NCBI RefSeq assembly: GCF_000214665.1
Contig: NC_015572.1
Coordinates: 1,798,001-1,862,000 of the forward strand
Direction: 5' to 3'
Length of the DNA: 64,000 nt
Source of the DNA: Methylomonas methanica MC09
Lineage (GTDB): Bacteria > Pseudomonadota > Gammaproteobacteria > Methylococcales > Methylomonadaceae
The translations under genes were made by a program, and so were the position numbers. Shown piece after piece: positions 27,239 to 36,623 of this stretch. The first letter of the stretch is position 1; every line of letters starts with the position of its first letter. The notes under the pieces were generated by a model. The model made no database searches. It saw nothing but the letters and a program-made list of their open reading frames with translations, and was not told the DNA's origin.

Positions 27239-27841
27239 TCACGCTCGGTTGGCCAGGACCAGGAAGACAGGATAAAACTTGTGGTCTTTGGCGATGGTGT
27301 GAGCCGTCATAAAGCGAATATCCGTGAACTCGTGTCGCGACAGCACGGCAGCCAAGGCCGCGCGGTTAAAGCCGGCATGGTAAACCCCTTCAATGTCGGC
27401 CGGGTGAAACGTGCCGTCTTCCTCGTCCAGATCGGCCAGCGCTATCTTGCCTCCCGGCTTCAGATGCGCGGCAAAGCACGCCACCAGTTTATCGGTGTCT
27501 TCGACATGATGCATGGCCATGGCGCTGACGATCAGATCGAAACCGATCGACAACGGTTGTTCCAGAATATTTTGGCACAGCGCCTCGACCTTGCCCTGCA
27601 AATCGTCCTTGGCCAGCAGTTTGTCCAGCATGGCCCGAGATACATCGACGGCCGTCACTTTTTCAACCTTATCCGCGATTTGCGAGGTGATCAAGCCGGT
27701 ACCGGCACCGAAATCCATGACGCGCATCGTTGCATTCAACTCGACGTTGGCTCGGATAGCCGCCCCGATAGCCAAGGACAGGCTTCTGACAATGTCATTT
27801 GTATCCCAATCCCGCGCCTTTTCTTTAAACAAATCCGTCAT
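27239..27841 (-). CDS. SAM-dependent methyltransferase
   Basis: A class I methyltransferase of unknown substrate. I start it at MTDLFKEKARDWDT (200 residues). This is the usual start for this family, since KARDWD is a conserved opening; the 107-codon upstream extension is open by chance. Motif I is VMDFGAGTGLIT, followed by VDVSRAMLD (motif II), FDLIVSAMAMHHVED and LKPGGKIALADLDEEDG. It is divergent from ppk2 with a 292-base gap and lies 86 bases upstream of the HMA-like gene on the same strand. Confidence 0.88.
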   Translation of the reverse strand: MTDLFKEKARDWDTNDIVRSLSLAIGAAIRANVELNATMRVMDFGAGTGLITSQIADKVEKVTAVDVSRAMLDKLLAKDDLQGKVEALCQNILEQPLSIGFDLIVSAMAMHHVEDTDKLVACFAAHLKPGGKIALADLDEEDGTFHPADIEGVYHAGFNRAALAAVLSRHEFTDIRFMTAHTIAKDHKFYPVFLVLANRA

Positions 27842-28133
27842 GCCGCCATTCCGTAAAATGTGGAACCATTGCAAACCGGGCGTACTCTTTGTACACAAAT
27901 TGAGCGCCGCAATCGGCAAGACTTTACAACACGGCTGGCAAACTATCAAAGCAAGCTGCGTTTCGGATTTAAAACACGAAACGCGGGCAGGCAGAGTACC
28001 AAGCAATCGCCGGACTGTGCATTTTAATCGTTTGACCTGGTGGCGTTTGCCGCTGTAAGGAAACGGCCTTATTATTAAACCCGCAAGGTTCTTATCACCA
28101 GCCCGCCACGCCACACTTAACCGGAGCATCCCC

Positions 28134-28979
28134 ATGAAATACAGCAAGAAATTCCGGGTCAAACCCGGCAGCCGGGTGGAATTGGATAAAATCGACCCCG
28201 GCTACACGGCCAAACACGATTCCCACCTGCACGCGCAGCCGGAAATCGAAGCCTACAGTCAAACGTTACGCGGGCTGCAGTATCTGTTGTATGCGGAAGG
28301 CAAGCGATCTTTGTTGATTTGTCTGCAGGGCCGCGACGCGGCCGGTAAGGACGGCACCATTAACCATGTGTTGGGAGCCATGAACCCGCAGGGCTGTAAG
28401 GTGACAGGCTTCAAGGTGCCGTCCAAGGAAGAAGCGGCGCACGACTTTTTGTGGCGTTACCACCAGCATGCGCCCGCCAAGGGCCAGGTTGCCATTTTCA
28501 ACCGTTCGCATTACGAAGAGGTGCTGGTGCAGCGAGTACACGACATGGTGCCGAAGTCGGTATGGTCCAAACGCTTCGATCGCATCAACGATTTCGAGAA
28601 GATGCTGCACGACAACGGCACGCATATCCTGAAGTTTTATTTGCATATCGACGCCGAAGAGCAGCTGCGGCGCTTTAAACAGCGCATCGACGATCCGGCC
28701 CGGCATTGGAAAATCAGCGAGGCCGATTATGCCGAGCGCCCGTTCTGGGACGATTACACTAAAGCTTTCGAGGATGCCTTGAGCCATTGCAGCACCCATC
28801 ATGCGCCTTGGTTCGTGATTCCGTCCAACCACAAATGGTTTCGTAACCTGGTCATTTCCCGCATCGTTTGCGAACAGCTGGAAGCGCTGGACATGCAGTT
28901 TCCCGAGCCTGCTGTGGACATCGAAGACATCAAGAAAAAGTATCACGCCATAGCGGCAGCCGAAGGCCTGAAAACCTGA
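28134..28979 (+). CDS. ppk2: Polyphosphate kinase 2 family protein
   Basis: Transfers phosphate between polyphosphate and nucleotides in the cytoplasm, typically making ADP or ATP from AMP or ADP. The 281 residues carry Walker A GRDAAGKDG (66-74), the FNRSHYEEVLVQRV Walker B-like segment, the lid arginines in the RRFKQRIDDP region, and WFVIPSNHKWFRN. Its length and the FNRSHYE form fit the short, single-domain polyphosphate:nucleotide phosphotransferases; which nucleotide it prefers cannot be read from sequence. Confidence 0.93.
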   Translation: MKYSKKFRVKPGSRVELDKIDPGYTAKHDSHLHAQPEIEAYSQTLRGLQYLLYAEGKRSLLICLQGRDAAGKDGTINHVLGAMNPQGCKVTGFKVPSKEEAAHDFLWRYHQHAPAKGQVAIFNRSHYEEVLVQRVHDMVPKSVWSKRFDRINDFEKMLHDNGTHILKFYLHIDAEEQLRRFKQRIDDPARHWKISEADYAERPFWDDYTKAFEDALSHCSTHHAPWFVIPSNHKWFRNLVISRIVCEQLEALDMQFPEPAVDIEDIKKKYHAIAAAEGLKT

Positions 28980-29462
28980 GGAGATGGTCAAAAATAACCT
29001 CCTGTTATGCGGCTTATGCCGAATAACAGGATTATGGCCCCTTCTTTAATTTACGAGGGGTAGGGTAGATTTTTAAATACATCCTGTTTCGATCCCCTTT
29101 TTTCAAAAGAGGACGTTTATTGTTAGCGAAATTCTAAGCGGCTATTAGTATCCGCCCGGAATAAGCGTCCTTATTATTCCCGACGATTCGCCATCACCAC
29201 TTATACCGCCCGTATATCCATAGCTCTGCTAAGCCTGATTTTTGTCAGCGCTACGCCGCCACTCTCAGTTGGTTCATATCAGCCTATTTGGTGGCTAACG
29301 CGTGGCAATTTTACCCACTCGTATTTATTCGAATATAAGGCATTGATTTAGATGGGTAAAAAAATGGCCCTCCAATTGCTTATCCAAAACTGTGTCGTTG
29401 TTGAATTCGGTCAGCCGAATCGGCCGCGACAACCTATTTAAACGGATACAAAGGACGAGCGA
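28980..29462. other. Intergenic region with three dyads
   Basis: About 480 bases without a gene. Dyad 1: CCTGTTAT/ATAACAGG with an inner CGGC/GCCG (29001-29030), 22 bases after ppk2, perhaps its terminator though no T-run follows. Dyad 2: GGACGTTTATT/AATAAGCGTCC (29111-29121 and 29160-29170, one G-U pair), enclosing GCGG/CCGC. Dyad 3: TTTTACCCA/TGGGTAAAA (29309-29317 and 29353-29361). The region should contain the promoter for the efflux operon. Confidence 0.6.
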
Positions 29463-29609
29463 ATGAATAAAACCCCTAGTTACCGCCGGGCCGGCCGCCA
29501 TGCCGAACGCCGTATTACCCCACCTGCGGCCCTAGCCTTGGCTTGGCTGCGATCGACAACTGGCAGCAGGCGTCGCCGCGACCCTGCTTTGATAAGGATG
29601 CCGCTATGA
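29463..29609 (+). CDS. 48-residue ORF translationally coupled to the RND transporter gene
   Basis: The frame starts at an ATG with AAGGA seven bases upstream. It encodes a basic 48-residue peptide (MNKTPSYRRAGRHAERRITP at the N-terminus, rich in Arg), and its TGA overlaps the transporter ATG (ATGA). No family is recognised. The ribosome binding site and the overlap argue for translation; it may be a leader peptide or the remains of a larger gene. Confidence 0.5.
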   Translation: MNKTPSYRRAGRHAERRITPPAALALAWLRSTTGSRRRRDPALIRMPL

Positions 29610-32600
29610 ACGAAATCGTCGTCATTGCCTTAAGAAGGCCTTATACCTTCGTGGTGCTGTCCATCTTGATCCTGATCTTCGGCATCAAAGCCATCGTCAA
29701 ATCGCCCACTGATGTGTTTCCGAATATCAAGATTCCGGTGATTTCAGTGGTGTGGTCGTATGCCGGCATGCTGCCATCCGACGTGTCCGGACGGATCACC
29801 TTCTTTTTCGAGCGCGCGCTAACCTCCACGGTGGAAGGCATAGAACGCATCACCAGCCAGTCTTATTTCGGCAGCAGTATCATCAACATTTTGTTGCAGC
29901 CGGAAACCAATCTGCCAGGCGCAGAAGCCGAAGTCGCGGCCATCTCGCAAACCATCACCAAGGCGCTGCCGCCGGACATCTCTCCACCGATGATCATGCG
30001 TCTGGAAGCCTCGTCGGTACCGGTCGCGATGTTGCAAATCACTTCCGATACGCTGACCCCGGCTGAATTGTACAACGTGGCCTACATGCAAATCCGTCCA
30101 TTGCTGGTGACGATACCGGGCGCTATTCTGCCACACCCATACGGCGGCAAGCCCATGCAGTTGCTGGTATCCCTGGACAAGCAAAAATTGCTGGCCCACC
30201 ACTTGTCGCCGATGGACGTGCACAAAGCCTTCGGCGACCAAAGTATCGTATTGCCGGCCGGTGACCAGAAGATCGCCCAAACCGATTGGATGGTCATGAC
30301 CAACGCTACACCGATGGCAATCGAGGATTTCAACCATATTCCGATTAAAACCGTCGGTAACACCACTATCTATATGCGCGACGTGGCAGACGTTTCTTTG
30401 TCCGGGCCGCCGCAAACCAACTCGGTATTGGTGGACGGCAAGCAGGCGGTGATGATTGTTGTGATGAAAAGCGGCGACGCCTCGACTCTGGCGGTGGTGG
30501 ACGGCATTAAAAAAGCCCTGCCGCGTATCCAGAAAATCGTGCCTGCCGGCGTCGGGGTGAAAATCCTCAACGACGCCTCGGTGTTCGTAAAAGACTCCAT
30601 CAAGGACGTGTTGCACGAAATGGTGTTGGCTTCCGCGCTGACCGGATTGGTGGTGTTGCTGTTTTTGGGCTCCTGGCGCGCTACCACCATCATCGCCACC
30701 TCGATTCCATTGTCGATCTTGTCTTCCATCATTTGTTTAAACTGGATGGGTGAGTCGATCAACGTGATGACCCTGGGTGGATTGGCGCTGGCGGTTGGTA
30801 TCTTGGTGGATGATGCCACAGTGATGATCGAGAACATCGATACCCACATGGAAATGGGTAAACCGCTGGAAACCGCGATTATCGATGCGGCGAACCAAAT
30901 TGTCATCCCGACCTTCGTCGCTACCTTGGCAATTGTAATCGTCTGGTTTCCGTTGTTCGAACTCAGCGGTGTATCGGGCTGGCTGTTCATGCCGATGGCC
31001 GAAGCGGTGGTCTTTGCTATGCTGGCCTCGTTCATCTTGTCGCGTACTTTGGTGCCGACCATGGCCAAATTCATTCTGAAAGACCATAACGCCCCGCATG
31101 CGCATAAACCCGGTACCAGCGAAGAAGACCGCGACGCCGAAAAAGCCTATGCTTTGGCCAATTGGGATTCGGAAGTCGAAGCGTTGCAAAATATTGGCGG
31201 TACGCATTTTGCCGAGGCCGTGCCCGATCCCGAGTTGGAAGCGGAAAAATCCCGCACACTGTTCGGCAGGATTCAACAAAGCTTCGAACACGGCTTTAAC
31301 CGGTTTCGCGACCGTTACGACGAGTTGTTGGCGCAAGCTGTGGCCCATCGCCGCGGATTTATCGGTATTTTTCTGGCTATTACCTTGGCTTCGTTAAGTT
31401 TGTTTTATGTCAACGGCCGCGACTTTTTCCCGGAAATCAAATCCGGCACCTTGCAAATGCACATGCGGGCACCCTTGGGCACCCGGATAGAAGTGGCCGG
31501 CCGCATCGCCTCCCTGGTCGCCGACGACATCAGAAAACTGTTGCCGGGCCAGGTGGAAGACATCATCAGCAACTGCGGCCTGCCGGTCGGCCCGCACAAT
31601 CTGGCTTTCATCCCCACGCCGACCATAGGCACCCAGGATTGCGATTTGACCATCGGCCTGAAAAACGAGCAATCGCCGGTGTGGGATTTTCGCCGCACCT
31701 TGCGCAAAGGCTTGGGCGAACGTTATCCGGGTACAGTATTCACCTTTCAGCCGGCCGATTTGACTGCCAAGATTTTGAATTTTGGTTCGCCGTCGCCGAT
31801 CGACGTGCAAATCAACGGCATGGACTTGGAAGCCAACTACGCATTCGCCCGCAAATTGCAAGGCAAATTGCGCAAAATCAGCGGTACCAGCGACGTGGTG
31901 ATACAGCAGACTATGCGCACACCGACCTTGATGGTTAACGGCAACCGCAGCTTGGGTTTGAACATCGCCTTGCCGCTTAAAGACGTGGCCGACAATATGT
32001 TGTTATCCACTTCCGGTAGCCAGCAGATTGACCAGCAATACTGGTTGGATCACAAGACCGGTATGTCTTATCAAGTGAATATATATACCCCGCAACCGCA
32101 GATGACCCGTATTGAGGATTTATTAACCGTGCCAGTCGACACCGGCCAATTGGACGCGTCGCGGGAAAATAATGTTCAGCTGTTAGGTAACGTGGCGACC
32201 TTGACTGCCGCCGGCACGCCTGGCGTGATTACCCATCAGGATATCATGCCGCTGATCGACATCTACGTATCGGCCGAGGGCCGTGATCTCGGCAGTGTGT
32301 TGGCCGATGTGGAAGACGTGGTTGCCGAAATGGAAGATGAGTTGCCGCGCAGCGCGGCAATCGAGATCAAAGGACAGGCCGAAACCATGCACGAAGCCTA
32401 TATAGAATTATTGGGCGGATTGGTGGCGGCAATCGTACTGATCTACTTATTGATCGTGGTGAATTTTCAGTCCTGGCTGGATCCTTTCATCATTATCACC
32501 GCGCTACCCGGCGCTTTGGCCGGCATTGCCTGGTCGTTGTTCGTCACTCACACCAACATTTCGGTACCGGCTTTAACCGGGGCGATCATGTCCATGGGCA

Positions 32601-32905
32601 CAGCCACCGCCAATTCGATTCTGGTGGTGTCTTATGCCCGCGAGCGGCTGGAAATGCACGGCGATGCGATACGCGCTGCTATCGAAGCGGGTTACGCCCG
32701 CATACGTCCGGTGATCATGACCGCCTCGGCGATGATTGTCGGCATGTTGCCGATGGCCATGAGCAATTCGCAAAATGCCCCGCTCGGCCGCGCCGTAATG
32801 GGCGGTTTGACCGTGGCCACCTTTTCCACCCTATTTTTCGTACCCTGTGTGTATGCGCTGATCTACCACGCCCGTAACACCCGCCAAAAGGAAATACACT
32901 CATGA
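29606..32905 (+). CDS. RND-family efflux transporter, inner-membrane subunit
   Basis: A proton-driven pump of the resistance-nodulation-division superfamily; the substrate is not identifiable. Start MNEIVVIALRRPYTF, typical for this group; an open extension from 29543 is rejected. The 1099 residues show the first transmembrane helix near the N-terminus, the large periplasmic loop, and the central helix block with GGLALAVGILVDDATVMIEN, which holds acidic residues of the proton relay. A second periplasmic loop and the C-terminal helices with GAIMSMGTATANSILVV follow. The gene order pump, adaptor, outer-membrane channel, with overlaps at both junctions, marks a complete tripartite system. Confidence 0.93.
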   Translation: MNEIVVIALRRPYTFVVLSILILIFGIKAIVKSPTDVFPNIKIPVISVVWSYAGMLPSDVSGRITFFFERALTSTVEGIERITSQSYFGSSIINILLQPETNLPGAEAEVAAISQTITKALPPDISPPMIMRLEASSVPVAMLQITSDTLTPAELYNVAYMQIRPLLVTIPGAILPHPYGGKPMQLLVSLDKQKLLAHHLSPMDVHKAFGDQSIVLPAGDQKIAQTDWMVMTNATPMAIEDFNHIPIKTVGNTTIYMRDVADVSLSGPPQTNSVLVDGKQAVMIVVMKSGDASTLAVVDGIKKALPRIQKIVPAGVGVKILNDASVFVKDSIKDVLHEMVLASALTGLVVLLFLGSWRATTIIATSIPLSILSSIICLNWMGESINVMTLGGLALAVGILVDDATVMIENIDTHMEMGKPLETAIIDAANQIVIPTFVATLAIVIVWFPLFELSGVSGWLFMPMAEAVVFAMLASFILSRTLVPTMAKFILKDHNAPHAHKPGTSEEDRDAEKAYALANWDSEVEALQNIGGTHFAEAVPDPELEAEKSRTLFGRIQQSFEHGFNRFRDRYDELLAQAVAHRRGFIGIFLAITLASLSLFYVNGRDFFPEIKSGTLQMHMRAPLGTRIEVAGRIASLVADDIRKLLPGQVEDIISNCGLPVGPHNLAFIPTPTIGTQDCDLTIGLKNEQSPVWDFRRTLRKGLGERYPGTVFTFQPADLTAKILNFGSPSPIDVQINGMDLEANYAFARKLQGKLRKISGTSDVVIQQTMRTPTLMVNGNRSLGLNIALPLKDVADNMLLSTSGSQQIDQQYWLDHKTGMSYQVNIYTPQPQMTRIEDLLTVPVDTGQLDASRENNVQLLGNVATLTAAGTPGVITHQDIMPLIDIYVSAEGRDLGSVLADVEDVVAEMEDELPRSAAIEIKGQAETMHEAYIELLGGLVAAIVLIYLLIVVNFQSWLDPFIIITALPGALAGIAWSLFVTHTNISVPALTGAIMSMGTATANSILVVSYARERLEMHGDAIRAAIEAGYARIRPVIMTASAMIVGMLPMAMSNSQNAPLGRAVMGGLTVATFSTLFFVPCVYALIYHARNTRQKEIHS

Positions 32906-34146
32906 ACACTATTCGATCTGGAAAACATATGACCGTCATTTGGGCCTTGATATTGCTGGCGGGTTACTTGGGTTACCAGTTTTACCAACGCTGGCATAAC
33001 GCGGAAACGTTACGGGAACTGACCCTGGAAGCCGCCATACCGACAGTGGCGCTGACCAGCGCCACGCTTGGAGAACCGAATGAATCCATCACCTTGCCTG
33101 GCACCGTAGATGCTTGGTATCAGGCGCCGATTTATGCCCAAGTCTCGGGTTACGTGAAGATGTGGTACAAGGATTACGGCGCCCATGTCAAAAAAGGCGA
33201 TAAGCTTGCGGAAATCGCCGCGCCGGCGCTGGATGCCCAATTCGCCCAAGCTAAGGCAGACCTGGAAGCGCAACAGGCCAAATACAATCTGGCCGTGGTT
33301 ACCGCCAAGCGCTATTTGGCCATGCGCGAATCGCACGCGGTCTCCGAGCAGGCCATTTCGGTGCAGCAAGCCAACATGTTGGCGGAAAAAGCCCAGGTCA
33401 ACGCGGCTAAGCACAACGTCAGCAATTTTGAAGCTAAGATGCGCTTCAAAACCATCGTCGCCCCTTACGACGGTATCGTTACCCGCCGTAACATCAACGT
33501 CGGCGATTACATCAATAACGAAGGTTATATCAGCAGTAGCAGCGCCACCGACGGCAGCGCCACCATGTCGGATTTATTCCAAGTGGCCGACATTCATAAG
33601 ATGCGGCTATTCATTTCGGTGCCGTCGCCGTTCGCCCGCTTTCTGAAGCCCAGTATGACGGCCGATGTAACAGTGCCGCAATTTCCCAACCGCCATTTCA
33701 CGGCCGAGTTTTTAACGACCGCTAACGGCATCGATCCGAATACACGCACCGTAGTCGCTGAATTTACCATCGAAAACAAAGACCATGTTTTGTGGCCCGG
33801 CTCGTATGCGACAGTGCGTATCCAAGCGCCTGTTGACCAGAATGTGATGTCGATTCCGTCTAGTGCAATGGTGTTCGACGATAAAGGCACGCAGGTGGCG
33901 ACAGTGACGGAAGACAACCGTATTCACTTCAAACCCATCACCGTCAGCAAGATTTTGGATGCCACGGTGGAGGTGATGGAAGGGGTAACCGCCAGCGACC
34001 GCATCGTCAACAATCCCAGCGCCGCGCTACTGGAGGGGGATGAAGTCCGTATCGTCACGCCTGCGCCCGGTTACGATAATTCGCAAACCGAAGAGAAAAA
34101 GGATCACGGTGAGGCTGCAAATCAGGCGGTGGTGGATCATGGCTAA
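32902..34146 (+). CDS. RND efflux periplasmic adaptor (membrane fusion protein)
   Basis: Connects the inner-membrane pump to the outer-membrane channel. The 414 residues begin with an N-terminal membrane anchor (about 10-27, MTVIWALILLAGYLGYQF). Then come a biotinyl-lipoyl-like half motif (YAQVSGYVKMWYKDYGAHVKKGDKLAEI), an alpha-helical hairpin, the second lipoyl half (TIVAPYDGIVTRRNINVGDYI), and beta-barrel domains to the end. It starts four bases inside the transporter stop (ATGA) and overlaps the next gene by eight bases. Confidence 0.93.
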   Translation: MNTIRSGKHMTVIWALILLAGYLGYQFYQRWHNAETLRELTLEAAIPTVALTSATLGEPNESITLPGTVDAWYQAPIYAQVSGYVKMWYKDYGAHVKKGDKLAEIAAPALDAQFAQAKADLEAQQAKYNLAVVTAKRYLAMRESHAVSEQAISVQQANMLAEKAQVNAAKHNVSNFEAKMRFKTIVAPYDGIVTRRNINVGDYINNEGYISSSSATDGSATMSDLFQVADIHKMRLFISVPSPFARFLKPSMTADVTVPQFPNRHFTAEFLTTANGIDPNTRTVVAEFTIENKDHVLWPGSYATVRIQAPVDQNVMSIPSSAMVFDDKGTQVATVTEDNRIHFKPITVSKILDATVEVMEGVTASDRIVNNPSAALLEGDEVRIVTPAPGYDNSQTEEKKDHGEAANQAVVDHG

Positions 34147-35734
34147 GACACGCATACATGGATTTACTCCGTATCCGGTGCGGCACGCCAGCTGGCTGTT
34201 GCTGAGCTTGGCACTGTCCGGCTGCATGCGCGGCCCGGCGGTCGATTTGGCACCCGACTATCAAGCAACCCAGTTTGTGGTGCCCGATTCGTGGCATGGG
34301 GCCAGTCCCTTTGTGCAGGCATCCCCTGCGGATGCCGAACTGCGCGCCGATTGGTGGACGCTGTTTAACGACCCTATCCTTAACCAATTGGAACAACAGG
34401 CCATGGCGGCCAATCCGGATCTGCAGGCGGCGGCCGAACGCTTCGTGCAGGCCCGCGACACCATGATGAAAATCCGTTCCCGCCTGTTGCCGCAGATCGG
34501 TATTGAATTCGGCGCCTCCCGCAATAAGCAGTCCGATAACAGTCTGTTCCGCGCGCCGGGCGAACCCAACTACGATAGCAGTGTCGCCAGCGGCGGCATT
34601 GCCTCCTGGGAGCCGGATTTCTGGTCGGAAATCCGTAACGCCGCGCGTGCTCAAACCTACCGGGCCGAGCAAAAAGCCGCCGACTTTGCGTTGGCCCGTT
34701 TGAGTTTGCAGGCCGAAATAGCTTCGGATTATTTTAGCCTGCGCGGCTTGGATGCGCAGAATGCCACTTATAAGGCTTCGATAGACTATTACAAGCAATC
34801 GCTGGACATCGTCAAAACCCAGTTCAACGGCGGCATCGCTTCCGATCTGGATGTAGCGCGGGCCGAGTATTTGCTGCATAGTACCGAAGCCAAATTGCTG
34901 GACATTCAGGCCCAACGCCAAGTGATGGAGCATGCCATTGCGATACTGGTGAACCGGGCGCCGGCCGCTTTTCAAATCGCCCCGGTGGACGAACTGCGCT
35001 TGGCAAATTTCAAAATGCCGGCCCAATTGCCGTCGACCTTGCTGGAACGGCGGCCGGACATCGCCGGCATGGAACGGCACATGGCGCAAGCCAACCGAGA
35101 AATCGGCATCGCCCGCGCGGCGTTCTTCCCGAAAGTCACGTTTCAGGCCGGCGGCGGTTTCGAGGACAAAGGCATAGACATGATCAAGCTGGCCAGCAGT
35201 TTGTGGTCTTACGGTTCGTCGGTATCGCTGCCGATATTCGACGGCGGATTTCGTAGAGCCCAGTTGCAACAATCCTGGTCAGCCTACCGGGAAACCGAGG
35301 ATTTGTATCGCTCTACGGTGTTGAATGCCTTCCGCGAAGTGGAAAATGGTTTGAGTCAGTCCCGGTTGTTCTCCGAACAGGTTCAGACTCAGGAAGCGGC
35401 GGTCGGTGCTGCGCTGAAATCGCAGAACCTGTCCATGGAGTTGTTCCGGGGCGGTTTGAATTCCAGCCTGGATTTGATCTACGCCCAAGTCAATACTCTG
35501 GAAGCGCGTATCACGGCTGTGGAAATCAAAACCGCTTTGTTGAAATCGTCGGTAGCGCTGATACGCGCGCTGGGTGGCGGCTGGAACCGGAATCAGTTGC
35601 CGGCGGACGAGCAAATACAACCCTTCGAGCCCTTGCAATATAGCGGTCTGGACAAACCGGCACCCGCCGGCAACATCGATGTGGATACCGGCAACAGCGG
35701 AGTATTCACCGATTTAACCAAAGGCGGCAATTGA
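34139..35734 (+). CDS. RND efflux outer-membrane lipoprotein (TolC/OprM-like)
   Basis: The outer-membrane channel of the tripartite pump. I choose the ATG giving MAKTRIHGFTPY because the signal sequence and lipobox LSGC (Cys about residue 27) follow at the right distance; a start 33 codons earlier is unlikely. Product 531 residues with two outer-membrane efflux protein repeats, including DWWTLFNDPILNQLEQQAMAANPDL and LLERRPDIAGMERHM, motifs usual in the NodT/OprM group. It overlaps the adaptor gene by eight bases. Confidence 0.93.
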   Translation: MAKTRIHGFTPYPVRHASWLLLSLALSGCMRGPAVDLAPDYQATQFVVPDSWHGASPFVQASPADAELRADWWTLFNDPILNQLEQQAMAANPDLQAAAERFVQARDTMMKIRSRLLPQIGIEFGASRNKQSDNSLFRAPGEPNYDSSVASGGIASWEPDFWSEIRNAARAQTYRAEQKAADFALARLSLQAEIASDYFSLRGLDAQNATYKASIDYYKQSLDIVKTQFNGGIASDLDVARAEYLLHSTEAKLLDIQAQRQVMEHAIAILVNRAPAAFQIAPVDELRLANFKMPAQLPSTLLERRPDIAGMERHMAQANREIGIARAAFFPKVTFQAGGGFEDKGIDMIKLASSLWSYGSSVSLPIFDGGFRRAQLQQSWSAYRETEDLYRSTVLNAFREVENGLSQSRLFSEQVQTQEAAVGAALKSQNLSMELFRGGLNSSLDLIYAQVNTLEARITAVEIKTALLKSSVALIRALGGGWNRNQLPADEQIQPFEPLQYSGLDKPAPAGNIDVDTGNSGVFTDLTKGGN

Positions 35735-35740
35735 CGCGAC

Positions 35741-35775
35741 ACGCTTACGCCGGACTTGGCGTCCGGCGTAAGCGT
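35741..35775. terminator. 15-bp perfect hairpin after the efflux operon
   Basis: ACGCTTACGCCGGAC and GTCCGGCGTAAGCGT pair perfectly over 15 bp around a 5-base loop, six bases after the channel gene. No T-tract follows on either strand, so it may be a Rho-assisted terminator, a 3'-end stabiliser or a REP-like element. Confidence 0.6.
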
Positions 35776-36623
35776 TGAGAATCAAGCGCGGAGAAAGCGG
35801 CTGCCAGGGCGTACAATCGACGGTGAGTACAATTGACGCTAACAGTCGTCAACGGTTTATGAAGAACGCAAAAAGTAGTTCTCGAAGCCGCGTTGGCAAG
35901 CCATCTTCGTAAAACTTGAATTTACGATTTCTCCCGTGAACCGGAGAAACTGGAAGTGCGCCGGCCCGGCCTCGGCCATCTTTGTTTTAATTTCCTCGAT
36001 CAACACGTTATCCAGAGGTTTAGCGTATGCGGCACTACGAGTATCGATGCTGCCTACTGTCCTGATAAACAAAGCGGCAGGGTCGGTTCGCCGGTCGGTC
36101 CAGACCGAACGCCCATGCACTATAGGCGGCGACGCAACGTTACGGCGCTGGATTTGTTGATATCGTGAATTAGCAAAGGGTGGACATAGCAGCAGCGCGC
36201 GCGGCAGCTCAACAGACATAGCGATAGAAAGATTCCAGATTGCGTCGCTTTCTGTGGCGTGGACACGCAGAAACGGGATCAATGCGCCATTGCCTGTACT
36301 GGCAATTATCCGTTTAATTTCAGGTACTTTCGCTCAATACGACAGCAATGTCTTCAATACATCAATCGCGCTGCGCTAGCGGTAGCGGTAAAGGCGGTTG
36401 TGTCGACAAATACCAATGCCAAACCTTCTGAGTCCCAGCGTGATTCGGTAATGTAGATGTTTCCAAGTCCAGCGGTTCGATGTAGTTTGGCTAGGACAGG
36501 TAGCGTGGCGCGCGTTAACGAAATAAGCAACGTCCTTACGCTCAAGGTCAACAGCGTCAGACCTAGGGTTTTTAGTGTCATGGGCTAATCGCCTTGACGG
36601 GATTGTGTGGCAAGCAAGCTGCA
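35776..36623. other. Gene-poor stretch, possibly decayed sequence
   Basis: About 850 bases. Overlapping ORFs exist on both strands (141 codons on minus at 35857-36282; 74 codons on plus at 35936-36160; 75 codons on minus at 36354-36581), but none shows a ribosome binding site with a recognisable family. It looks like degraded coding material or noncoding spacer; I can support nothing specific. Confidence 0.5.

Noticed and set aside
34055..35272. 405-codon minus-strand ORF
   Set aside because: Antisense to the outer-membrane efflux lipoprotein, whose motifs are clear; shadow frame.
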